From NCBI GenBank assembly GCA_945927915.1, contig CAMEMX010000034.1, positions 1 through 11,479 on the forward strand: a stretch of 11,479 bases of DNA. Reading direction: 5' to 3'. Positions within the stretch are counted from its first letter, which is position 1; every line of letters begins with the position of its first letter. The DNA comes from an uncultured Clostridia bacterium. Lineage in GTDB: Bacteria > Bacillota > Clostridia > Oscillospirales > Oscillospiraceae. Of this stretch, positions 1-6,356 are shown in pieces. Both the position numbers and the translations under genes were made by a program. The notes below the pieces were generated by a model. The model was not told the DNA's origin. It did not search any database and was given only the letters and a program-made list of their open reading frames with translations.

Positions 1-8
1 CAGTCTGA

Positions 9-32
9 ACGGCTGCGGTCGCCCGCAGCCGT
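9..32 (-). terminator. Hairpin after the DUF1540 gene, probable terminator
   Basis: A perfect 10-bp stem (9-18 with 23-32) closes a 4-base loop, which reads GCGA on the minus strand, a stable GNRA-type tetraloop. It starts 5 nt past the stop codon of the DUF1540 gene. The U-tract after it is poor, so it may act as a weak terminator or as a 3'-end stabiliser. The window ends too soon to see what follows. Confidence 0.5.
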
Positions 33-37
33 CGCTC

Positions 38-208
38 TTACTTCTTGTCGAAGGACATACAGTCGGTGCACTGCTTGACCGTCGGGTCCGCCTCATGCGT
101 GCCGACCTGGATCTGCTCGAGCGAGCAGTAGTTCTCCGCGTCGCAGTGATGCTTGCACTGCGTCACGGTGCACTGGATCGAACGATTTGCGTTAAGATGG
201 CAGCTCAT
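38..208 (-). CDS. DUF1540 domain-containing small cysteine-rich protein
   Basis: This encodes a 56-residue soluble protein with seven cysteines (C3, C13, C18, C22, C28, C47, C50) and several histidines. The spacing, with a C-x4-C-x3-C-x5-C block and a closing C-x2-C before MSF, is that of the DUF1540 family. It is probably a metal-binding mini-domain; the function of the family is not established. The ATG at 208 is chosen because AGGAGG lies 7 nt upstream (216-221). The reading frame stays open far upstream, but that part is antisense to rpe and not real. The gene is monocistronic and divergent from rpe, with a hairpin after its stop. A possible forespore-type promoter is listed separately. 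There is no signal peptide or membrane segment. Confidence 0.85.
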   Translation of the reverse strand: MSCHLNANRSIQCTVTQCKHHCDAENYCSLEQIQVGTHEADPTVKQCTDCMSFDKK

Positions 209-238
209 TGTCTTTCCTCCTTCCTTCGGTGTCAGCCG

Positions 239-267
239 TAGTTTGTGCGGGTACAGCCGACTTATGC
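239..267 (-). promoter_or_regulatory. Possible sigma-G/sigma-F-type promoter of the DUF1540 gene
   Basis: On the minus strand GCATA (267-263) is followed after 17 nt by CAAACTA (245-239). This resembles forespore promoters (-35 GHATR-like, -10 CAWAMTA-like). It would place transcription start about 24 nt before the ATG, with a full Shine-Dalgarno in the leader. I found no convincing vegetative promoter for this gene. The motifs are short, so this is inference only. Confidence 0.35.
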
Positions 268-278
268 GAAGGAAAAAA

Positions 279-307
279 TTGACATTGCCGCCGTAATCGC
301 TTATACT
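279..307 (+). promoter_or_regulatory. Vegetative (sigma-A) promoter of rpe
   Basis: TTGACA (279-284) and TATACT (302-307) are separated by exactly 17 nt. This is a near-perfect housekeeping promoter and predicts transcription start near 314 and a leader of about 69 nt before the rpe ATG at 383. Confidence 0.88.
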
Positions 308-311
308 ATTT

Positions 312-354
312 GCAGCCGCAGCGCATTCTGCGTGGTTGGAGTTCCGCCGGCTGC
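312..354 (+). other. Stem-loop in the rpe 5' leader
   Basis: A 7-bp outer stem (312-318 with 348-354) encloses a smaller 4-bp hairpin (322-325 with 329-332). The outer arm begins at or just before the predicted transcription start. The rpe Shine-Dalgarno at 372-376 lies outside the stem. No known riboswitch class is recognised, and the structure may be incidental in GC-rich DNA. Confidence 0.3.
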
Positions 355-382
355 GCTTTATCCTATGTTTCGGAGGTTCGTT

Positions 383-1033
383 ATGATAAAGGTTTCTCCT
401 TCCATTCTCTCTGCCGATTTTGTCAATTTGGAGCGCGACATCCGCGCTCTGACCCCCGCCGGCGCGGACTATGTGCACGTCGACGTGATGGACGGCCTGT
501 TCGTCCCGAATATCACCATCGGCATCCCGGTCGTCGCCGCCATCCGCAAGATCACCGACCTGCCGCTGGACGTGCATCTGATGATCGACCGACCGATCCG
601 CTATGTCGACGATTTCTGCAAGGCGGGCAGCGATATCCTGACCGTGCACGTCGAGGCCGACACGGAGGAGAACACCCTCGCCGCGCTGCGCCGCATCCGC
701 GAAAACGGCGTCCGCGCCGCGATCTCGGTCAAGCCCAAAACGCCTGCCGAGGCGGTGCTGCCCTATCTGCCCTACTGCGACCTGATCCTCGTGATGACGG
801 TCGAGCCGGGCTTCGGCGGGCAGGCGTTCATGCAGGACATGATGCCGAAGCTCAAGGCCATCCGCGCCTACATCGACGCACAAAATCCCGCCTGTGAGCT
901 GGAGGTCGACGGCGGCATCAACGAAAGAACCGCCCTCGTCTGCCGCGAAAACGGCGCGAACGTGCTGGTCGCGGGCAGCGCATTTTTCAAGAGCGCCGAC
1001 CCCGCCGCCTTTGTTAAAGCGGTGAAAGCATAA
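383..1033 (+). CDS. rpe: Ribulose-phosphate 3-epimerase
   Basis: This cytosolic TIM-barrel enzyme interconverts D-ribulose 5-phosphate and D-xylulose 5-phosphate in the non-oxidative pentose phosphate pathway. The product is 216 residues, the usual family length. Hallmarks in order are SPSILSADF near residue 5 (substrate-loop serine), VHVDVMDGLFVPN (metal-binding His and Asp), LDVHLMI (metal-binding His), MTVEPGFGGQ (flexible phosphate loop) and EVDGGIN (second catalytic Asp), then GANVLVAGSAFF. The ATG at 383 is preceded by GGAGG at 372-376 with 6-nt spacing. A longer frame opens at 245, but it would begin upstream of the promoter. The gene stands alone under its own strong promoter and ends in a hairpin terminator. 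Confidence 0.97.
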   Translation: MIKVSPSILSADFVNLERDIRALTPAGADYVHVDVMDGLFVPNITIGIPVVAAIRKITDLPLDVHLMIDRPIRYVDDFCKAGSDILTVHVEADTEENTLAALRRIRENGVRAAISVKPKTPAEAVLPYLPYCDLILVMTVEPGFGGQAFMQDMMPKLKAIRAYIDAQNPACELEVDGGINERTALVCRENGANVLVAGSAFFKSADPAAFVKAVKA

Positions 1034-1045
1034 AACGAAAACGCA

Positions 1046-1087
1046 AGCGCGGTGAACGGGCTCCGTTCACCGCGCTGTTTTATTTTT
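1046..1087 (+). terminator. Intrinsic terminator between rpe and iscU, probably bidirectional
   Basis: A perfect 14-bp stem (1046-1059 with 1063-1076) with a 3-nt loop is followed by GTTTTATTTTT at 1077-1087. It starts 12 nt after the rpe stop. The T-tract overlaps the last codons of convergent iscU (stop 1080-1082). On the minus strand the hairpin is followed by a poorer, interrupted T-rich stretch (TTGCGTTTTCGTTTT), so it probably also ends the iscS-iscU transcript. Confidence 0.92.
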
Positions 1088-1511
1088 CGCAGTGGCCGCA
1101 ATGCGCGCAGTCGGGGAACTGCGTTTTGTCGTAGGGAATGCCGTTTTTCTCGTAATAATCCTGCAGGGCCGCCTTGATCGCCTCCTCCGCGAGGACGGAG
1201 CAGTGCAGCTTGTGCGCGGGCAGACCGTCGAGCGCCTCGGCGACCGCCTTGTTCGTCAGCTTCATCGCCTCGGAGACGGGCTTGCCCTTGATCATCTCCG
1301 TCGCCATCGAGCTGGAGGCGATCGCGCTGCCGCAGCCGAACGTCTCAAACTTGACATCCGCGATCGTGTCGTTTTCGATCTTCAGATAGATCTTCATAAT
1401 ATCGCCGCATTTGGCGTTTCCGACCTCACCGACGCCGTCGGCGTTTTCGATCACGCCGACATTGCGCGGATTGCGGAAATGATCCATGACGGTTTCACTG
1501 TAAAGTGCCAT
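1080..1511 (-). CDS. iscU: Fe-S cluster assembly scaffold IscU/NifU-like
   Basis: This 143-residue cytosolic scaffold receives sulfur from IscS and assembles 2Fe-2S/4Fe-4S clusters for transfer to apoproteins. The three cluster-ligand cysteines are present: C35 in NAKCGD (with the adjacent conserved D37), C60 in FGCGSAIASS and C104 in KLHCSVLAEEAI. The tail beyond the classical IscU core ends DCAHCGHCEK, adding three closely spaced cysteines and two histidines. The ATG at 1511 is preceded by AAGGAG (1524-1519), which overlaps the iscS stop codon, so the two genes are probably translationally linked. The gap from iscS is 11 nt. The gene ends in the terminator shared with rpe. Confidence 0.95.
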   Translation of the reverse strand: MALYSETVMDHFRNPRNVGVIENADGVGEVGNAKCGDIMKIYLKIENDTIADVKFETFGCGSAIASSSMATEMIKGKPVSEAMKLTNKAVAEALDGLPAHKLHCSVLAEEAIKAALQDYYEKNGIPYDKTQFPDCAHCGHCEK

Positions 1512-1522
1512 AGTATTTCTCC

Positions 1523-2713
1523 TTATTTCAGAATATAGTCCCGCTTGCCGCTCTGCAAATCGCGCCATACGGGGCTGAAGCCGCGCAGATATTCTACCGT
1601 CTCCGTGACCGCGCGGATGATCTCGTCGACCTCCTCGGCCGTGTTTTCCTCGCAGAGCGTCAGGCGCAGCGAGCCGTGCGCGACCTCATGCGGCCTGCCG
1701 ATGGCAAGCAGAACATGGCTCGGATCGAGCGAGCCGGAGGTGCAGGCCGAGCCGGACGAGGCGCAAATGCCCTTGTCGTCGAGCAGCAGGAGCAGGCTTT
1801 CGCCCTCGATGCCCTCAAAGCAGAAGCTGACGTTGCCCGGCAGGCGGTGCGTCCGGTCGCCGTTGAGCGCGCCGTGCGGAATTTTGGACAGTCCCTCGAT
1901 CAGGCGGTCGCGCAGCGCCGTAACATAGGCCGCGTTTTTCTCCATACCCGCACAGGCCTCCTGCAACGCCGCCGCCATGGAGACGATCCCCGGAATGTTC
2001 TCCGTTCCCGCGCGCTTGCCGCGCTCCTGCGCGCCGCCCTCGATCAGGTTGGTCAGCGCGATGCCGCGCCGCGCATAGAGCGCGCCGACGCCCTTCGGCC
2101 CGTGGAACTTGTGCGCCGAGAGGGAGAGCAGGTCGATGTTCTGCTCCGCGACGTTGATCGGCAGGTGTCCCGCCGCCTGCACCGCGTCCGTGTGGAACAG
2201 CACACCGCGCTCACGGCAGAGCGCGCCGATCTGCGCGATGGGCTGGATCGTGCCGATCTCGTTGTTGGCATACATCACCGAGACGAGGCAGGTGTCCGGC
2301 CGCAGCGCCTGCTCGACGTCCTGCGCCGTGACGAGGCCGTTTTCGTGCACGTCCAGCAGTGTGACCTCAAAGCCCTGCTTTTCCAGCCGCGCCAGCGTGT
2401 GCAGCACCGCGTGGTGCTCAAACGCGGTCGAAATAATGTGCTTTTTCCCCTTCCGCGCACCGAGCATGGCAGCGGAGACGAGCGCCATATTGTCCGCCTC
2501 GCTGCCGCCGGAGGTGAAGGTCAGCTCCCGCGCCTCACAGCCGAGCTGTTCGGCAACCGTCTGCCGCGCGGCAAAGAGCGCCTGCGCCGCCTCCTGCCCC
2601 GCGCTGTGCAGGCTGGAGGGGTTGCCGTAGATCTGAGACAGATAGGGCAGCATCGCTTCAACCGCCGTCCGGCTCATTTTTGTCGTCGCGGCATTGTCCG
2701 CGTAAATTCGCAT
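1523..2713 (-). CDS. iscS: Cysteine desulfurase, IscS/NifS family
   Basis: This PLP enzyme converts L-cysteine to L-alanine and hands the persulfide sulfur to IscU. At 396 residues it is typical of group I desulfurases. Visible features are the N-terminal YADNAATT, the PLP-phosphate loop TSGGSEADN (68-76), H100-H101 by the cofactor ring, PLP-binding D176 in HTDAVQA, the Schiff-base lysine K202 in SLSAHKFHGPKG, RAGTEN at 234-239 and the persulfide cysteine C324 in SSGSACTSG. The ATG at 2713 has AAGGAGG 6 nt upstream (2726-2720). It is first in an operon with iscU and has a promoter whose -35 box sits in an inverted repeat. No iscR-like gene lies in this window. nifS is an alternative name, but no nitrogen-fixation genes are seen. 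Confidence 0.95.
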   Translation of the reverse strand: MRIYADNAATTKMSRTAVEAMLPYLSQIYGNPSSLHSAGQEAAQALFAARQTVAEQLGCEARELTFTSGGSEADNMALVSAAMLGARKGKKHIISTAFEHHAVLHTLARLEKQGFEVTLLDVHENGLVTAQDVEQALRPDTCLVSVMYANNEIGTIQPIAQIGALCRERGVLFHTDAVQAAGHLPINVAEQNIDLLSLSAHKFHGPKGVGALYARRGIALTNLIEGGAQERGKRAGTENIPGIVSMAAALQEACAGMEKNAAYVTALRDRLIEGLSKIPHGALNGDRTHRLPGNVSFCFEGIEGESLLLLLDDKGICASSGSACTSGSLDPSHVLLAIGRPHEVAHGSLRLTLCEENTAEEVDEIIRAVTETVEYLRGFSPVWRDLQSGKRDYILK

Positions 2714-2785
2714 GGTATTCCTCCTTGTTTTGCGGCGTGGTGCGCCGCCTGATTCTGTTTTTCCCACGTTTCTGTATTTAATAAA

Positions 2786-2814
2786 AGAATACCACGAATT
2801 ACCTATAAAGTCAA
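2786..2814 (-). promoter_or_regulatory. Promoter of iscS-iscU
   Basis: On the minus strand TTGACT (2814-2809) and TATTCT (2791-2786) are spaced by 17 nt, a strong housekeeping-type promoter. It gives a leader of about 65 nt to the iscS ATG. The -35 box falls in the centre of the inverted repeat listed next. Confidence 0.82.
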
Positions 2815-2823
2815 TAGGTAATT
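2797..2823. promoter_or_regulatory. 27-bp inverted repeat, likely repressor operator for iscSU
   Basis: Two perfect 10-bp arms, AATTACCTAT (2797-2806) and ATAGGTAATT (2814-2823), flank a 7-nt centre containing most of the iscS -35 box. A protein bound here would block RNA polymerase. Rrf2-family Fe-S regulators (IscR type) commonly control isc operons this way, so one is the natural candidate, but the regulator is not in the window. Confidence 0.72.
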
Positions 2824-2832
2824 TCGTTTCTG

Positions 2833-2862
2833 CGAAGCCGGAGCAAAGAAGCTCCGGCTTCG
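2833..2862 (-). terminator. Hairpin at the end of the addB-addA operon
   Basis: A perfect 12-bp stem (2833-2844 with 2851-2862) with a 6-nt loop starts 2 nt after the addA stop. No U-tract follows on the minus strand (next bases CAGAAACG), so it may be a weak intrinsic terminator or a 3'-end stabiliser. It lies 10 nt beyond the iscS operator. Confidence 0.6.
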
Positions 2863-2864
2863 GC

Positions 2865-5800
2865 TCAGAGGCAGACCGCCGTGTCGGTCGAGAAGAACCA
2901 GAGGATGCGCTCTTTTACGGGCAGCTCAAAGATCCGCGCCAGCGCAAGGCTGTAGGCGTCGAGCTGGCCGCGGTAGTATTCGCCGCGCGTTCTCTCCTGC
3001 CCCGGCGCAACACGGTCGGACTTAAAATCGAGGATCGTCAGGCCGTCGTCTTCGACGATGCAGCAGTCGGTCACGCCCTGCAAAAGCACCTGTTCGCCCG
3101 CCAACGCGCTGCCCAGCAGCGCCGCGTCCTGCAACACGGAGAATTTGAACTCACGCACGAGACGCTTTGCCGACAACACGCGCCGCCCGGTCTCCGAGGT
3201 GAAGAACGCGAGCAGCTTTTCCGGCCGGACAGCCTCGCCCTGCTGCTGCGTCAGGAAGCCCTGCTCCGTCAGGCGCTTCAGCTCGGCAAGGATGCCGTCC
3301 AAGCTCGTGCAGCGCTCATAGCGGAGAAACTGCATGGCAAGATGCATCGCCGTGCCGCGCTCTGCAGGTGTCAGTGGACGCAGGCCGGAGGTGAAGCGCG
3401 GCTTGGCAAAGGTCAGCTCCGGCACACGCACCGTCTGCTCCGCGACCTCGTCGTCGAGGCTTCGGCCCTTGAGCTGCGTTGCCGTCAGCTTACTCGGCGC
3501 GGCGGTCGCAGCCGGGTGGGCATAGCGCAGAAGCTCCGGCAGGAGCAGCGGCGTCTCATCGCGCACGCTGTTCTCCTCCACCGCCTGTGCGGACGGGATG
3601 AAATCGTTACCGCTTTGGTAGGTGATACGCCACGGATATTGCGAAACGCAGGCACAGCCGGGATTGCCCGCAACGGCGAACAGCGCCCCGGCCTCCGTCC
3701 GCGTCAGCGCGGCCATGAGCACCCAGTCGCCCATGCGCACAGCGCCTTCGACCGTCGCCTGCGCAAGCGGGACGCTCAGGCTCTGGCTCAGACGCGTGAG
3801 CAGCGCTTGCAGCCGCCCCGTGCAGAAGCTCATCACGAGGCGGTATTTCGGGCGCGTCATCGCAACATAGAGCAGGCGCATCTCCTCCGAGAGAGTCTCG
3901 CGGCGCTTACGACTGCTGATGGCAAGCCGCGCGACGCTGGGATATACGAGGCCGCGCTCCGCATCCAGCACGTTTGAGGCGAGGCCGAGCTCGCTGTCGG
4001 TCAGGACGGCAGCCCGCGCGTCATCCATGTTAAATTGCTTTCCGAGGTCGGCAAGGAAGACAACGGGAAATTCCAGTCCCTTCGAGCTGTGGATCGTCAT
4101 CAGCCGCACCGCGTCCGGCGCAGCGGCGGCCTGCGTCCGGCAGCCCTTCTCGCGCAGAGCGTCCAGATGGCGCAAAAATGCGGGCAGGCCGCGCCGCGTC
4201 TCCGTCTCGAAGCTGTCAGCGAGCGCGAAAAACGCCTCCAAATTCTCAATGCGCTGTGCGCCGCCGTCCATCGCGCTGAAGATCGCGCGCAGATACAGCC
4301 GCTCGTCGAAAACGTCCAGCAGCTCGCGCAGCGTGCTCGTCTGCGCAAGGTCGCGCAGTCCGGTCAGCGTTTGCAGAAAGTCCGCCGCCTCGGGCGCGGC
4401 GCATAGGGCGTCAAACACGTCGCCCTCTCGCTGCACGGCGCGCAGCCGCGCCAGCGTATCGGCACGGAAGGAAAAGATCGGCGAGAGCAGCACGGACAGC
4501 AACGGAATGTCCTGATGCGGGTTGTCAACGACCTGTAACAGAGCAGTTACGAGGCCGATCTCCTCGGTGTCGAAGATATTCTCGCTGCCGCACGCGCTGC
4601 GGATGCCGTAACGCCGCAGCGCCTGCATATAGACCTCTGCCTTGCCCGAAAGCGAGCGCAGCAGGATCATAATGTCTCCGGCGCGGACCGGGCGCGTACC
4701 CTCCCCGTCCGGGATCGTCTCGCCGTTTTGCAGCATCTCGCGGATGCGCCGCGCGACGAACTCCGCCTCAATCTCCTCGCGCAGGAGCTTACGCTCGGAC
4801 TGCACGCCCTCGTTGTCGATGCAATGCAGCTCCACGGCAGGCGTGCTGAGCGGCGCAGGCTCCGGCGAGAGGGTGCGCAGCGCCTCTGCCTCGCCGTAAC
4901 GCAAGCCGCCGACGCGGTCATTCATCGTCAGGCGGAAGACGTCGTTCGCCGCTGCCAGGATCTCCGGCCGCGAACGGAAGTTGACGGACAGGAGGATCTT
5001 GCGCGGCTCGCCGTCAGCGGCAGCGGTATAGTCGGCAAAGGCATGGTATTTTTTCAGAAAAAGCGTCGGGTCGGCGCGGCGGAAGCGGTAGATCGACTGC
5101 TTGACATCGCCCACGAAGAAGAGGTTTCTGCCCTGCTTCGACACGGCCCGGAAGATCGTCTCCTGCACCGCGTTGCTGTCCTGATATTCGTCGACCATGA
5201 TCTCCGTGAAGCGCTGCGCGATCTCCCGCGCAGCAGGGGTCGGCGCATCCGTGCCCTGCGTCAAAAGGCGCAGCGTCTCATGCTCCAGATCATTAAAATC
5301 CAGCACATGGCGGCGGCGCTTGAGGGCGCTGTAGTTTGCCGCAAAGCGCTCCGTCAGCAGCAGAAGCCCGGTGAGCGCGTCCTTGCAGGCGGCAAGGTCG
5401 GCAAGCGCTTCCTCTGATGGGAGGCGAAAGCGCTGCAGCGCCTTTTTTACAATATCCTTGATCCGGTCGCGCTGATTGTGAAGCTGCTCCTTCAGCGCGT
5501 TGTCCTTCTCCTTTGTCGGCCAGCGGCAGTAGGCGGGCTTTGCGTTTGCGACCTCCGTCCACGTCTGCAGCTCCGTCAGACCGCGCAGCATCGCTTCATC
5601 CGCCGCAAAGCACTGCGCGCAGCCTGCGAGGTTCGCTTCCGGCAGGGCGGCGCGGTAAGCCGACTGCGTCAGCTCGATGCAGTTTTGCAGGCTGCTGCGC
5701 AGCTCCGCGAGCAGATACGCGCCCCAGACCGTTTGACCGACGTCCGTGCAGGCGGAGGTGTCAAGGCTCTCGTGCAGCTCGCGCAGGCGCTGCGCCGGAT

Positions 5801-6356
5801 CACAGGCGCATTGCAGATCAGCATAGACTTTTAAGATGACTTCCGGCAGGGCGGCGTCCGTCCGCCCTGCGCCGAGCATATCGAGCGCGGCGAGGATCCG
5901 GTCATCTCCTGCCGTGTAAGCGTCCTCCAGCGTCTGCTCCATCGCGCGGGTGCGCAGCAGCTCCGCCTCGCGCTCATCGCAGGTGCGGAAGTCCGCCGGA
6001 AGATCGAGCCTGTGACCGTATTCGCGCAAAAGCGCGCCGCAAAAGGCGTGGACGGTCGAGATCTGCGCCAGATAGACGCGGTTCATCTGCTTTTGCAGAT
6101 GGCGGTCGCCGGGGCGGACGGCAAGCTCCCTGCTCAGCCGCTCGACCAGCTTGCCGCGCAGCTCGGCTGCCGCCGCCTGCGTAAAGGTGATGAGCAGGAA
6201 ATCGTCCAGATTCGCCTGCTCCTGCGTCACGCGCTTGAGCACGCGCTCGACGAGCACCATCGTCTTGCCGGAGCCCGCAGCAGCCGAGACGAGCAGCGCT
6301 CCGCCGCGGTCGTCCACGACCGCCTGCTGCTGCGGTGTCAGATCATACGTTGCCAT
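2865..6356 (-). CDS. addA: ATP-dependent helicase/nuclease subunit A (AddA)
   Basis: This is the motor and 3'-strand nuclease subunit of AddAB, which resects double-strand breaks and prepares 3' single strands for RecA. It has 1163 residues. UvrD-type (SF1A) motifs are in order: Walker A AAAGSGKT (25-32), Ia ITFTQAAAAEL (56-66), II VDEYQD (388-393), III FFVGDVKQSIYRFR (413-426), IV LSVNFRSRPEI (456-466), V TIHSSKGLEFP (754-764) and VI EEMRLLYVAMTR (824-835). The C-terminal RecB-type nuclease domain shows H1005, D1097, D1110, K1112 (LDFKSD) and the Q1131/Y1135 pair. The ATG at 6356 overlaps the end of addB by 14 nt and has GGAGG 6 nt upstream, so translation is probably coupled. The frame extends further upstream inside addB but has no supported start there. 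Confidence 0.97.
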   Translation of the reverse strand: MATYDLTPQQQAVVDDRGGALLVSAAAGSGKTMVLVERVLKRVTQEQANLDDFLLITFTQAAAAELRGKLVERLSRELAVRPGDRHLQKQMNRVYLAQISTVHAFCGALLREYGHRLDLPADFRTCDEREAELLRTRAMEQTLEDAYTAGDDRILAALDMLGAGRTDAALPEVILKVYADLQCACDPAQRLRELHESLDTSACTDVGQTVWGAYLLAELRSSLQNCIELTQSAYRAALPEANLAGCAQCFAADEAMLRGLTELQTWTEVANAKPAYCRWPTKEKDNALKEQLHNQRDRIKDIVKKALQRFRLPSEEALADLAACKDALTGLLLLTERFAANYSALKRRRHVLDFNDLEHETLRLLTQGTDAPTPAAREIAQRFTEIMVDEYQDSNAVQETIFRAVSKQGRNLFFVGDVKQSIYRFRRADPTLFLKKYHAFADYTAAADGEPRKILLSVNFRSRPEILAAANDVFRLTMNDRVGGLRYGEAEALRTLSPEPAPLSTPAVELHCIDNEGVQSERKLLREEIEAEFVARRIREMLQNGETIPDGEGTRPVRAGDIMILLRSLSGKAEVYMQALRRYGIRSACGSENIFDTEEIGLVTALLQVVDNPHQDIPLLSVLLSPIFSFRADTLARLRAVQREGDVFDALCAAPEAADFLQTLTGLRDLAQTSTLRELLDVFDERLYLRAIFSAMDGGAQRIENLEAFFALADSFETETRRGLPAFLRHLDALREKGCRTQAAAAPDAVRLMTIHSSKGLEFPVVFLADLGKQFNMDDARAAVLTDSELGLASNVLDAERGLVYPSVARLAISSRKRRETLSEEMRLLYVAMTRPKYRLVMSFCTGRLQALLTRLSQSLSVPLAQATVEGAVRMGDWVLMAALTRTEAGALFAVAGNPGCACVSQYPWRITYQSGNDFIPSAQAVEENSVRDETPLLLPELLRYAHPAATAAPSKLTATQLKGRSLDDEVAEQTVRVPELTFAKPRFTSGLRPLTPAERGTAMHLAMQFLRYERCTSLDGILAELKRLTEQGFLTQQQGEAVRPEKLLAFFTSETGRRVLSAKRLVREFKFSVLQDAALLGSALAGEQVLLQGVTDCCIVEDDGLTILDFKSDRVAPGQERTRGEYYRGQLDAYSLALARIFELPVKERILWFFSTDTAVCL

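Noticed and set aside
209..883. Upstream extension of the DUF1540 reading frame
   Set aside because: It is antisense to rpe and carries no recognisable motif; a perfect Shine-Dalgarno marks the start at 208.
2712..3977. Long open frame on the plus strand (421 codons)
   Set aside because: It is antisense to the 5' leader of iscS and the 3' end of addA. Its composition is arginine-rich and low-complexity, as expected from the reverse of GC-rich coding DNA.
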